Shown one piece after another: positions 23,978 through 31,344 of a stretch of 34,948 bases of DNA (its first letter is position 1; each line of letters starts with the position of its first letter). A model generated the notes under the pieces. The model was not told the DNA's origin, did no database searches, and worked only from the letters and a program-made list of their open reading frames with translations. The stretch is from Anaerolineales bacterium (lineage in GTDB: Bacteria; Chloroflexota; Anaerolineae; Anaerolineales; UBA4823): contig JANXBJ010000020.1 of assembly GCA_025057645.1 (NCBI GenBank), positions 1 to 34,948 on the forward strand. The letters are read 5' to 3'. The position numbers were made by a program, and so were the translations under genes.

Positions 23978-24406
23978 TCATGCTCCCTGCGCGCGGCTAA
24001 GCCGGTTGAGGGTACCTAGGAAAGCCACGGCGGCCACGATGTGGAAAAGGATCAAGAGCAGATAATCGCTCCCCTTTCCACCCATCGGCATGGCAGAGGG
24101 ATTGGCCGCCCCGGCCAGATTCGGCGCCAGCGAGAGGAAAAAGGCTACCACCCCCACAATGTTATACACCCTGAGAGGATTGGAGACAAAGCGACTGACA
24201 ACCCAAAAGACGACCACTCCAGCCACGGTGAAGAGCACAGTAAAAAACACAATAGCTCCGTAACTGAAAGGCTGAAAGTCCGGGGTGAGCGGGACTACCA
24301 AGCCCAAAAGAAAACGCGCCAAGATGTTGGCAAGGACGGCTACAACGACCGCAATGGCGCCGGCCCGCAGCACGGAAGAATTGGAGAGTCGTTGTTGCTC
24401 GGCCAT
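23978..24406 (-). CDS. Four-helix membrane protein, DUF6069-like
   Basis: 142 residues that are mostly four hydrophobic helices (about 14-36, 46-68, 77-97 and 112-132) with a short polar N-terminus; the family resembles DUF6069, whose function is unknown. Translation starts at ATG 24406, since AAGGAGG sits at ideal distance, not at TTG 24433. The third loop has the Pro/Gly-rich stretch NPSAMPMGGKGSDY. Its promoter region holds a 15-base stretch also found in the fur/ABC-transporter operator region, so it may be controlled by the Fur-family protein and take part in metal homeostasis. That link is inference. Confidence 0.8.
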   Translation of the reverse strand: MAEQQRLSNSSVLRAGAIAVVVAVLANILARFLLGLVVPLTPDFQPFSYGAIVFFTVLFTVAGVVVFWVVSRFVSNPLRVYNIVGVVAFFLSLAPNLAGAANPSAMPMGGKGSDYLLLILFHIVAAVAFLGTLNRLSRAQGA

Positions 24407-24436
24407 GATCCACCTCCTTAGGGTAGGAATCAAATT

Positions 24437-24454
24437 ATTTGCATCGTAATTATA
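24437..24454 (-). promoter_or_regulatory. -10 box and Fur-type motif before the DUF6069-like gene
   Basis: A perfect TATAAT on the minus strand (24449-24454) overlaps ATTTGCATCGTAATT (24437-24451, plus strand), which differs at one of 15 bases from ATTTGCATCATAATT at 34204-34218 in the fur promoter region. The left arm of the palindrome is only partly kept here (ATCAAA against ATGCAA). Confidence 0.5.
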
Positions 24455-24523
24455 ATCAACCGCTATTTCTTATCCCCCAAATTTTCGCTAATGATTGCCG
24501 AAATTATACAAATTTTATACGAA

Positions 24524-24555
24524 TCGAGCCGGCCTAGGACGGGGAAACGGCTCGA
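24524..24555. other. Stem-loop between the DUF1330 and DUF6069-like genes
   Basis: TCGAGCCG (24524-24531) pairs perfectly with CGGCTCGA (24548-24555) around a 16-base loop. It lies downstream of the DUF1330 stop on the minus strand, but without a T run on that strand, so terminator function is uncertain. Confidence 0.3.
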
Positions 24556-24660
24556 AAAACAAGGCCTGATTGCGATCGCCCGGCTTGATCTGCTTAGAGA
24601 GAAGCGTTGCTTGTGTTCTTGGTCGAAATGCGCAGCCGGCCGTGCACTTGACCGGCGGTG

Positions 24661-24951
24661 TTACTTGACGCCCTCCACCACGACCGTGTTAGAGCGGGCA
24701 TAGCGATGACGCAGCTCGCGCGCCGGACGATATTCATCGGAGTTCAACCAAGCTTTGGCGCGTTCCACGTTCTCGAATTCCAAGACGACCAGACGCTTGG
24801 GTTGCCAATCGCCTTCTAAGACCTCGATTGCCCCGCCGCGCACCAGATATTTGCCACCGTATTGGGCAACGGTAGGCGTAGCCAATTTTTTGTACTCTTC
24901 GTACCCCACGGGATCGGTGACTTCGACCTCGATGATCACATAGGCACTCAT
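24661..24951 (-). CDS. DUF1330 family protein
   Basis: A 96-residue protein of the DUF1330 dimeric alpha-beta barrel family: AYVIIEVEVTDPVGYEEYKK, GGKYLVRGGAIEVLEGDW, and RLVVLEFENVERAKAWLNSD are the family's recurring blocks. Members are small ferredoxin-like-fold proteins with no established general function; related folds include monooxygenases and heme-degrading enzymes. GGAGGGTAG precedes the ATG. It stands alone, on the same strand as the DUF6069-like gene but 254 bases from its start. An extended -10 (TGATATAAT, minus strand, 25321-25329) points towards it but would give a leader of about 365 bases. Confidence 0.9.
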   Translation of the reverse strand: MSAYVIIEVEVTDPVGYEEYKKLATPTVAQYGGKYLVRGGAIEVLEGDWQPKRLVVLEFENVERAKAWLNSDEYRPARELRHRYARSNTVVVEGVK

Positions 24952-25320
24952 GCTACCCTCCGCAACAAGGGATGAGATTGTCGCTTATTCGTAGCGATCT
25001 TTGGGTGGGTTCGGGCCCGATTTCGGACAAAGAGAGGGTCTGTCGGGCATCGTCCGTTTCGGTCTTAGCAACTCAAAAAGGCTTCTCCTGACTGATGCAT
25101 CCATCCAGTGCCTTTCCTTCTAGCGCGTGGGTGCTGCCATCGGCTTGAGTTTAGGGCTGCGGAGTGCTTTAGTGCATCGCCGTCCCGTTCGGATTCGCCG
25201 ACTCCAACATCCAGCCGCCCGGACAGAATTTCCCTTGCGTGGTCGGAAAGCGTGCGTTCTGCTCATTGTAAACGGACAACACAACCCGCCCGAGCGGTTC
25301 GGCAGGAAAGAGATGTGAGG

Positions 25321-25329
25321 ATTATATCA
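25321..25329 (-). promoter_or_regulatory. Extended -10 pointing towards DUF1330
   Basis: TGATATAAT on the minus strand is a TG-n-TATAAT extended -10 without a matching -35. The nearest gene in that direction starts about 370 bases away, so it may drive a long leader or a small RNA, or be chance. Confidence 0.3.
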
Positions 25330-25363
25330 CACGCCTTCCCCGCTCTGGGCACAGCGGGATTTA

Positions 25364-25481
25364 GGCGTCCCCGCCTTGTGGATGCGGCGGACGAGGACGT
25401 TCGCCTTCCGCCCTAGGCATCCTCGCTGAGAATACCCCGAAGTCCCGGCATCCCCACCTGTGGGCACGGTGAACGAGGACC
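25364..25481. repeat. Decayed intergenic repeat pair
   Basis: Two units of about 36 bases, 25364-25399 and 25447-25481, agree at 27 of 36 aligned positions; both begin GGCRTCCCC and end ACGAGGAC. A third start (GGCATCCTCGC) lies at 25416. This looks like an old dispersed intergenic repeat, not a CRISPR array. Confidence 0.5.
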
Positions 25482-25568
25482 TCCCTTCGCCCGCCGGCGC
25501 CTCTACCCACAAAAATAGGTGAGCGAACGGGCCACATCTAAACCATCCGGCTGCGTCGCCTGCGGATT

Positions 25569-25577
25569 TGTTATAAT
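25569..25577 (+). promoter_or_regulatory. lpdA promoter (extended -10)
   Basis: TGTTATAAT is a perfect extended -10 (TG-n-TATAAT). No -35 is evident, as expected for this class. The start would be near 25584, about 30 bases before the ATG, with AAGGAG six bases upstream of the start codon. Confidence 0.65.
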
Positions 25578-25613
25578 ACTCACCAATGGATTCCCCTCGA
25601 AAAGGAGCAAGCT

Positions 25614-27011
25614 ATGGCTGACTACGATGTGATTGTCATCGGCGCAGGGCCGGCGGGGTATGTCTGTGCCATCCGTGCCGCTCAGTTGGGACTCAAAACC
25701 GCCGTAGTTGACAAGCAATGGCTGGGGGGCGTGTGTCTCAATGTCGGCTGCATTCCTTCTAAAGCTCTCCTGCGCAACGCCGAGATCGCCTACCTGCTGC
25801 GTGAGGGCAGCAAAGAGTTCGGTTTCTCCTTCGAGAACCTACAATTGGATTACAGCGCAGCAGTCAAGCGCAGCCGGCAGGTTGCGGCGCGCTTGACCAA
25901 AGGGGTGGCCTTCCTGATGAAGAAGAACAACATCGAGGTGATTATGGGGACGGCAAGGCTGACCGCCCGCGATACCGTTGCGGTGACTACCGAGAGCGGC
26001 GCAACGCAAAGTTACACCGCCAAGAACATTGTAGTCGCCACGGGCGCCAATGTGGCTATCCCATCAGGCTGGACTGTGGATGGAGAAGTGGTTGTCACCT
26101 ATCACGAGGCCATTCTGCAGGAGAAACTGCCTCGATCGGTGGTGATCATCGGCGCCGGGGCGATCGGCGTGGAGTTTGCCACCATCTGGAACTCCTACGG
26201 CAGCGAGGTGACAATCGTGGAGATGCTGCCGCGCATCCTGCCGCTCGAAGACGAAGAGATCAGTGCCGAGCTAACCAAAGCGCTCAACAAGCGCAAGATC
26301 AAAACCCTGCCCGGCCACCGCGTGGAAGGGATTGAGGTCAAGGACAGCAGGGCGGTGGTGAGAGTCTCCAGTTCCGAAGGCGAGAAAACCCTCGAAGCCG
26401 AACAAGCCCTGGTGGCGATCGGCTTCAAGCCCAACAGCCGCAATTTGGGGCTGGAGGAGCTGGGGGTCAAAATCGATGAGCGCGGTGCGATTGTGATCGA
26501 CAACCGTATGGCAACCAACGTGCCCGGTATCTGGGCGATCGGCGATGTCACCGCCAAGCTGATGCTTGCCCACGTCGGCTCGGCGCAAGGCATTGTCTGC
26601 GCTGAGAACATCGCCGGCGTGGAGACGGTAAAGTTGAACTACACCAACATGCCCCGCGCCACCTACTGCCAACCGCAGGTGGCCTCGTTTGGCTTGACCG
26701 AGGCTCAGGCGAAAGAGCAGGGTTACCAGATCAGAGTGGGGCGCTTCCCCTTCCAAGCCAACGGCAAAGCGCTGGGCTTGGGCGAATCAACCGGCTGGGT
26801 GAAGATCATCAGCGATGCCAAATACGGCGAGATCCTCGGTGCGCATCTGATCGGCCCTGAAGTAACCGAATTGCTGCCCGAGCTGACCCTCGCCCAAATG
26901 ATGGAACTGACTGCAAACGAAATCGCCCGCAACGTCCATGCTCACCCTACCCTCAGCGAAGTGCTGATGGAAGCAGCGCACGGTGTTGAGGGACAACCGA
27001 TCCATATTTGA
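25614..27011 (+). CDS. lpdA: Dihydrolipoyl dehydrogenase
   Basis: FAD-dependent enzyme that reoxidises dihydrolipoamide of 2-oxoacid dehydrogenase or glycine cleavage complexes with NAD+. The 465-residue protein has the FAD motif VIVIGAGPAGYVCAIRAAQL, the redox disulfide GGVCLNVGCIPSK (Cys41, Cys46), the NAD motif VVIIGAGAIGVEFATIW, the second FAD motif GIWAIGDVTAKLMLAH, and the catalytic NVHAHPTLSEVLMEAAHG near the end. No E1 or E2 gene lies nearby; it is followed three bases later by a SagB-type lipoprotein. The lone position suggests a shared E3 or another dithiol role. Confidence 0.96.
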   Translation: MADYDVIVIGAGPAGYVCAIRAAQLGLKTAVVDKQWLGGVCLNVGCIPSKALLRNAEIAYLLREGSKEFGFSFENLQLDYSAAVKRSRQVAARLTKGVAFLMKKNNIEVIMGTARLTARDTVAVTTESGATQSYTAKNIVVATGANVAIPSGWTVDGEVVVTYHEAILQEKLPRSVVIIGAGAIGVEFATIWNSYGSEVTIVEMLPRILPLEDEEISAELTKALNKRKIKTLPGHRVEGIEVKDSRAVVRVSSSEGEKTLEAEQALVAIGFKPNSRNLGLEELGVKIDERGAIVIDNRMATNVPGIWAIGDVTAKLMLAHVGSAQGIVCAENIAGVETVKLNYTNMPRATYCQPQVASFGLTEAQAKEQGYQIRVGRFPFQANGKALGLGESTGWVKIISDAKYGEILGAHLIGPEVTELLPELTLAQMMELTANEIARNVHAHPTLSEVLMEAAHGVEGQPIHI

Positions 27012-27014
27012 GAG

Positions 27015-27734
27015 ATGAACATCGTTTGGCGGCTCTTGATCTTGTTCTTGGTCAGCGGATTGGCTGCTTGTACGGCCTGGCGTTCGGGGGAGAAACCCCC
27101 CTCCAGTCCCACGGCAGTCGGCCAACCGCTCGCCACTCCGCTTGGTGGAGAGGAGATCCAATTGCCCCCTCCGCAGTTGGAAGGAAAGATGAGTTTGGAA
27201 GAAGCCCTAGCCAAGCGCCGTTCGGTGCGCCAATTTCGCCCCGATCCGCTTAGCATAGACCAAATCAGTCAACTGTGTTGGGCGCTTCAGGGCATTACCC
27301 ATCCCTCTGGGTTTCGCACGGCGCCCTCGGCAGGCGCGCTCTACCCCCTAGAGGTCTATGTCGTCCTGCCAGAGGGGGTATATCATTATCGTCCTCAAGG
27401 GCACACCCTCACCCGATGGCAAGAGGGTGATTTGCGTGCGGCGTTGCACGCCGTAGCCCTGCGCCAAGATGCCGTTCTGCAAGCTGCGGCTGTGTTCGTG
27501 ATCACTGCCGTCTACGAGCGTACCGAGGCCAAATACGGCAAACAGCGCAGCCCGCGCTATGTGCACATGGAAGCCGGCCATGCGGCGCAGAACCTGCTGT
27601 TGCAAGCGGTGGCCTTGGGATTGGGGAGTGTGCCCATCGGCGCCTTTTATGACGATGGGGTGCAAGAGGCACTCAAGCTGCCGGCCGACCACCGCCCGCT
27701 CTACCTCCTGCCGGTTGGCCATCCCGCCCCCTAA
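27015..27734 (+). CDS. SagB/ThcOx-type nitroreductase-family lipoprotein
   Basis: 239 residues with a signal peptide and lipobox (LVSGLAAC, Cys19), so it should be a lipoprotein outside the cytoplasmic membrane. The rest is a SagB-type FMN oxidoreductase domain: LEEALAKRRSVRQFRPDPLS, WALQGITHPSGFRTAPSAGA, LYPLEVYVVLP, HMEAGHAAQNLLLQAVALGL and GAFYDDGVQEAL. Relatives oxidise thiazolines in peptide toxins, but most stand-alone bacterial copies have unknown substrates; no YcaO partner is present here. It begins three bases after lpdA and so is cotranscribed. Export of an FMN enzyme as a lipoprotein is less usual and worth noting. Confidence 0.9.
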   Translation: MNIVWRLLILFLVSGLAACTAWRSGEKPPSSPTAVGQPLATPLGGEEIQLPPPQLEGKMSLEEALAKRRSVRQFRPDPLSIDQISQLCWALQGITHPSGFRTAPSAGALYPLEVYVVLPEGVYHYRPQGHTLTRWQEGDLRAALHAVALRQDAVLQAAAVFVITAVYERTEAKYGKQRSPRYVHMEAGHAAQNLLLQAVALGLGSVPIGAFYDDGVQEALKLPADHRPLYLLPVGHPAP

Positions 27735-28899
27735 GCCGGGGTGACGAGCTGACCAACGCCTGATAGAACGCCTGCGCCTGCGGCATCACCTTGGCATAGT
27801 CGGCACGTTGGTCGATCAGCTCTTGGTTGATCTCGCATGCTCTCTGCCTGAGTTGTTCATCGGAGAGTGCCCACAGAATTGTCTCGGCTAAGCCTTGGCG
27901 GTCGGCGGGGGAGACCAAAGCGCCGTTTACCCCGGGCGTGATCCATTCACGCAAGGGTTCGAGATCGCCAGCGATCGGAAAGCTACCGCAAGCCATCGCT
28001 TCGAGCAGGGTGTTGGGGGTGCCGTCGTGTTCAGTGATCGAGACGGTGACCGCTGCCTGCTGAAAGAGGAGAGCCATTTCGGCGCGGCTGAGGCGCGGTA
28101 GCAGTTTCACCACGTCCTCCACCCCCTCCCGCTGCACCCAACGTTCTGCTTCTGCCTCCCCCTGCATGGCCGGGCAGAGGAAGCGCACCTCGGGCATAGC
28201 ACGGCGCACGAGGGGAATGGTGCCGAAGAACGTGTCGTTGCGCACGTAAGCGCGTAACCCGCGCGGATTGACCACGATCGGCTGGCGGTCGACCCCGGCT
28301 TGGGGACGGAAAAGCTGGCGTTGTACGCCACCGGCGCCGGGCAAGACAATTGTCGGCTTCTGAGGGTCAAACCCCCAATGCACAGCCAAGCGCTGATCGC
28401 GGTGGCAATCGCTGTGCAAGGCGCTGGCTCGGGCGAGTGTCTGGCGTGTCAACTGACGCAGGAGGGGGTTGGCAGTGGCATGCAGGGTCAGATCGTTGCC
28501 CCACACCGAGATCAGCAGCGGGCAAGCGGGCTGGACAAGGGCGGCGACCATCCCCTCATAAGGGATGCGCATGGCGTGGATCAGATCGGGTTGGACACGC
28601 TCGAGCCAGCGGTGTAGTTCCCGTGCTGCGCGCCCCAGCCCCAGCGGCACGAGATGTTGACGCAATGTGGTGCGCCAACGCGCCGGGAGCAAACGCCGGG
28701 CAAACAAGCCCCGAGCGGTTTGGGCGGCCAGTTCGCTGCCCAAAAACGGGATGCGCAACCAATGCACCGAAGCAAACCTCGGATCGGTTGGACAAGGGTA
28801 GAGCGAAACCAAATGGACTTCATCGCCCGTTTCAAGGAAGTATGCGATCCAATTCAAGGCAATCGGAGAGCGCCCATCGGCCAGAAAGAGAATGCGCAT
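27673..28899 (-). CDS. GT4-family glycosyltransferase
   Basis: Retaining glycosyltransferase of the GT-B fold acting at the cytoplasmic membrane face, sugar donor unknown. ATG 28899 begins MRILFLADGRSPIALNWIAY, the usual N-terminal strand; the longer frame at 28956 has no support. The C-terminal domain carries SITEHDGTPNTLLEAMACGS (the E-x7-E donor site) and LREWITPGVNGALVSPADRQ. The last 25 residues are Gly/Arg-rich low complexity (GRDGQPAGGRAGGGRPAA) and are antisense to the end of the SagB-type gene over 62 bases. The TATTAT boxes immediately upstream would give a very short leader. Confidence 0.9.
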   Translation of the reverse strand: MRILFLADGRSPIALNWIAYFLETGDEVHLVSLYPCPTDPRFASVHWLRIPFLGSELAAQTARGLFARRLLPARWRTTLRQHLVPLGLGRAARELHRWLERVQPDLIHAMRIPYEGMVAALVQPACPLLISVWGNDLTLHATANPLLRQLTRQTLARASALHSDCHRDQRLAVHWGFDPQKPTIVLPGAGGVQRQLFRPQAGVDRQPIVVNPRGLRAYVRNDTFFGTIPLVRRAMPEVRFLCPAMQGEAEAERWVQREGVEDVVKLLPRLSRAEMALLFQQAAVTVSITEHDGTPNTLLEAMACGSFPIAGDLEPLREWITPGVNGALVSPADRQGLAETILWALSDEQLRQRACEINQELIDQRADYAKVMPQAQAFYQALVSSSPRLRGRDGQPAGGRAGGGRPAA

Positions 28900-28934
28900 A
28901 GCGTAGCAAGTATAATATAAGACCTTCCCCGCAT

Positions 28935-29543
28935 CTAATGTGCTTCCAGCGCCCAATCAACGATGCGTGTGCACACCCGTTCGAGCAACGGTCGATCGTG
29001 ACTGATGACCAGCATTCCAAGCCGGCGTTGGGCTGCGACATCGAGGAGAACCTGCCAGAGTTGCGCTTGGGTGTTGGCATCCAGCATGGTGGTTATTTCA
29101 TCGGCGATCAGATAGCGGGTTCGCGGGTCAAGGACACGGGCAACCGCAATGCGTTGCAACTCACCGTTGCTCAATTCGTGAGGAAAGCGCTCGAACCAAT
29201 GTGGATCAAGGCTGAGCGCCTCCAACAAACTGGGCGGCGGCTGATAGGCTTCATACAGGGCTTTGCCGATCGTCCAGCGCGGGTTGATCGCCAGCTCGGG
29301 GTGTTGAAAGATCATCTGCACAGGACAGTAGCTTTTTTTGGGTAGAGGCTCCCCATCTAGTTCCACGTTACCGCCGAGGGGCTGAAGGTAACCGGCCAAG
29401 ATGCGCCCAAAAGTGGTCTTGCCACAACCACTGGGGCCGTAAAGTCCAACCCGTTCGCCGGGGGCGATGGCGAGCGAAAAACCCCGTAGGATCCACGGTC
29501 GGTTAGGAGAATAACGAAAGGAAATCCGTTCAGCCCTGAGCAT
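28935..29543 (-). CDS. Nickel/peptide-type ABC transporter ATPase, second (NikE/DppF-like), short
   Basis: 202 residues with Walker A GPSGCGKTTFGRILAG, Q-loop MIFQHPELAINPRW, signature LSNGELQRIAVARVL, Walker B YLIADEITTMLD and the switch histidine in VISHDRPLL. The motifs are complete, though the signature reads LSNGE for LSGGQ and the third base of Walker B lacks the usual Pro (DEITT). It lacks the C-terminal oligopeptide (oligo_HPY) extension seen in typical DppF, so it is shorter than the 260-330 residues usual for the family. A GAGGTG site precedes the ATG. It overlaps the preceding ATPase gene by 14 bases and is the last gene of the operon. Confidence 0.92.
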   Translation of the reverse strand: MLRAERISFRYSPNRPWILRGFSLAIAPGERVGLYGPSGCGKTTFGRILAGYLQPLGGNVELDGEPLPKKSYCPVQMIFQHPELAINPRWTIGKALYEAYQPPPSLLEALSLDPHWFERFPHELSNGELQRIAVARVLDPRTRYLIADEITTMLDANTQAQLWQVLLDVAAQRRLGMLVISHDRPLLERVCTRIVDWALEAH

Positions 29544-30462
29544 GGATACACCTCACTTGGTTTTGGGCGATTGCGCGCATTGTCGGGCGTTCAGCGGTGC
29601 ATTCCGCCGTGGCAAGGGGACAGCGCGGGGCAAACAGGCAACCTTGGGGTAAGTCTTGCGGCGGGGGTTGCATGCCGGGCAGGGGGATGAACTCGTTTTG
29701 GGGCAAGGAACGCCACAGAGCTTGGGTGTAAGGGTGAAGCAATCCCTCTCCCTTGCCGGAAAACGCTGTGACCGGAGCAATCTCCACGGTTGTGCCAGCG
29801 TAGAAAACGGCGATCTGATCGGCAACCTGTAAAGCGGCTTGAATGTCGTGCGTGATCAACACCACGCCGCGACCCTCATCGGCAAGTTGGCGCAGGTGGT
29901 TGAGCGTCTCTCGCACTACCTCGGGATGCAATCCCGGCGTTGGCTCATCGGCTAAGATCAATTCGGCTTCGCCGACCACCGCCATCGAGACCAAGGTGCG
30001 CCGCGCCATGCCTCCCGACAACTGAAAGGGATACCAACGTTCCACTTCGAGGGGAAGCTGGTAACGTTGGAAGATGGCTCGTTGAGCAGCAGCGGAATGC
30101 CGATTTTTGCCACTCAATTGCGCCGCGCGTCGCACCTGCGCCCCAACCCGCATCAGCGGATCGAGAAAGCTGACCGATTGAGGGATCAGGGCGATTTGAC
30201 GGCCGCGCGCTAGCGCTTGCCGTTCAGGGGTCAGCAATTCCCCTTTGAACCATATCTCTCCTTCAACCTTCGCATTCGAGGGCAAGAGCCCCAGAACGGT
30301 ATGGGCAAGCAGGCTCTTGCCGGAGCCGCTGGAGCCGACCACGGCAACCACCTCGCCGGCACTGACCTTAAGATACAGATCTACCACCGGAGTGAGCACG
30401 GTGCGGCGCAAGCCCCGAGTGTAGCGATGAAAATGAATGGACAGACTGCGCACCTCTAGCAT
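29530..30462 (-). CDS. Nickel/peptide-type ABC transporter ATPase, first (NikD/DppD-like)
   Basis: 310 residues: Walker A GSSGSGKSLLAHTVLG, Q-loop ALIPQSVSFLDPL, signature FQLSGGMARRTLVSMAV, Walker B LILADEPTPGLHP and H-loop LITHDI, then a C-terminal extension with CLFAPRCPLATAEC and a last Cys near RCIH. This cysteine pattern is the oligo_HPY extension; in some homologues it binds a [4Fe-4S] cluster. The ATPase pairs with the short one downstream to drive import. It starts three bases after the second permease stop, with AGGAG six bases before the ATG. Confidence 0.95.
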   Translation of the reverse strand: MLEVRSLSIHFHRYTRGLRRTVLTPVVDLYLKVSAGEVVAVVGSSGSGKSLLAHTVLGLLPSNAKVEGEIWFKGELLTPERQALARGRQIALIPQSVSFLDPLMRVGAQVRRAAQLSGKNRHSAAAQRAIFQRYQLPLEVERWYPFQLSGGMARRTLVSMAVVGEAELILADEPTPGLHPEVVRETLNHLRQLADEGRGVVLITHDIQAALQVADQIAVFYAGTTVEIAPVTAFSGKGEGLLHPYTQALWRSLPQNEFIPLPGMQPPPQDLPQGCLFAPRCPLATAECTAERPTMRAIAQNQVRCIHAQG

Positions 30463-30465
30463 ATT

Positions 30466-31344
30466 TCACTCCTGCGCAGTGCGCGGATCGAGCAAGGCGC
30501 GCACGTTTTCTCCGAGGATATCGAAGAGCTTCACCATAACCAACAGAGCCATACCGGGCAAAACCGCTAACCACCAATAGCCGGTGGACAGATGGCGCAT
30601 CGACTCGGCAAGGATAATCCCGATCGCCGGCTGATGGGGAGATAGGCCAATGCCAATGAAGGTAATCCCGGCCTCGTGCAAGATTGCATGGGGAAAGAGC
30701 AAAATCAAACCCACCAAAAATTGCGGCCAAAGATGGGGCAGGATGTGATGGCGCGCAATCCAAGAGGGCGAGCGGCCCAGTTTTGCCGAGAGTTGAACAT
30801 AATCTGCGGAGCGCACTTGGTAGACTTCGGCGCGGATCACACGCGCCAAGGAAGGCCAGTGGGTGAGGGCGACCGAGATCACCACTCCGTTTAATCCCCC
30901 GCCGCTGACGAAAGCCAAAAGAATCAGGACGACCATGTGGGGCAGACTGAGAAAGACATCGATCCACCAAGAAAAGAAAGCGTCCACCGCTCCCCCCAAG
31001 GTGGCGGCGGTCAGGCCGATCACCAGGCCGATCAACGAACTGAACAGGGCTGCCAGAAAGCCCACCCGCAAGCTCAGGCTCAACCCAGACCAAGTGCGCA
31101 GCAACATATCCCGTCCCAGCCAGTCGGTGCCAAACGGATGAGCCCACGAGGGCGCCTGATTTCGCTGGCTCAAATTGGTCTGATTGGCAACCGCCGCTTG
31201 TGCAGAGCCGGCGAGGATCACCCCGAGACACAAAACACAGAAGACGATCAAGAACAACGTCTGGCGACGACGGTCAAACACTTTTTGACGCGCTAAACCC
31301 ACTCGACACCAAAGGGTCGATGATCTTGAGACTTCGAGGTTCAC
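30466..31344 (-). CDS. Nickel/peptide-type ABC transporter permease, second (NikC/DppC-like)
   Basis: 292 residues with a cytoplasmic N-terminus, one helix (about 25-45, LFLIVFCVLCLGVILAGS), the loop HPFGTDWLGRDMLLRTWSG typical of DppC, and five further helices; the EAA-loop region reads ARHHILPHLWPQFL. The start is GTG 31344, which overlaps the stop of the first permease by four bases (GTGA, 31341-31344) and has AGGAG seven bases upstream. The apparent 509-codon frame upstream of it is only the reverse of coding sequence in another frame. It forms the membrane pore with the other permease. Confidence 0.92.
   Translation of the reverse strand: MNLEVSRSSTLWCRVGLARQKVFDRRRQTLFLIVFCVLCLGVILAGSAQAAVANQTNLSQRNQAPSWAHPFGTDWLGRDMLLRTWSGLSLSLRVGFLAALFSSLIGLVIGLTAATLGGAVDAFFSWWIDVFLSLPHMVVLILLAFVSGGGLNGVVISVALTHWPSLARVIRAEVYQVRSADYVQLSAKLGRSPSWIARHHILPHLWPQFLVGLILLFPHAILHEAGITFIGIGLSPHQPAIGIILAESMRHLSTGYWWLAVLPGMALLVMVKLFDILGENVRALLDPRTAQE

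Larger units (their letters stand above)
24952..25613. other. 662-base gene-free stretch between DUF1330 and lpdA
   Basis: No convincing coding sequence is seen here. The short open frames at 25108-25416 and 25327-25512 have no start site or recognisable motif. The stretch holds an extended -10 on the minus strand (25321-25329), decayed repeats (25364-25481) and the lpdA promoter (25569-25577). The part 24952-25320 shows nothing I can name. Confidence 0.6.

Noticed and set aside
24491-24703. 70-residue open frame on the plus strand
   Set aside because: No ribosome site or motif; it runs into the reverse of the DUF1330 gene.
25108-25416. 102-residue open frame in the gene-free stretch
   Set aside because: Composition is Pro/Arg/Ser-rich as expected from GC-rich noncoding DNA, and it runs into decayed repeats.
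25364-25481. CRISPR array
   Set aside because: Only two imperfect units with uneven spacing and no cas genes.
30368-31231. 287-residue open frame on the minus strand
   Set aside because: It is another frame of the NikC/NikD-like genes, which carry clear family motifs.
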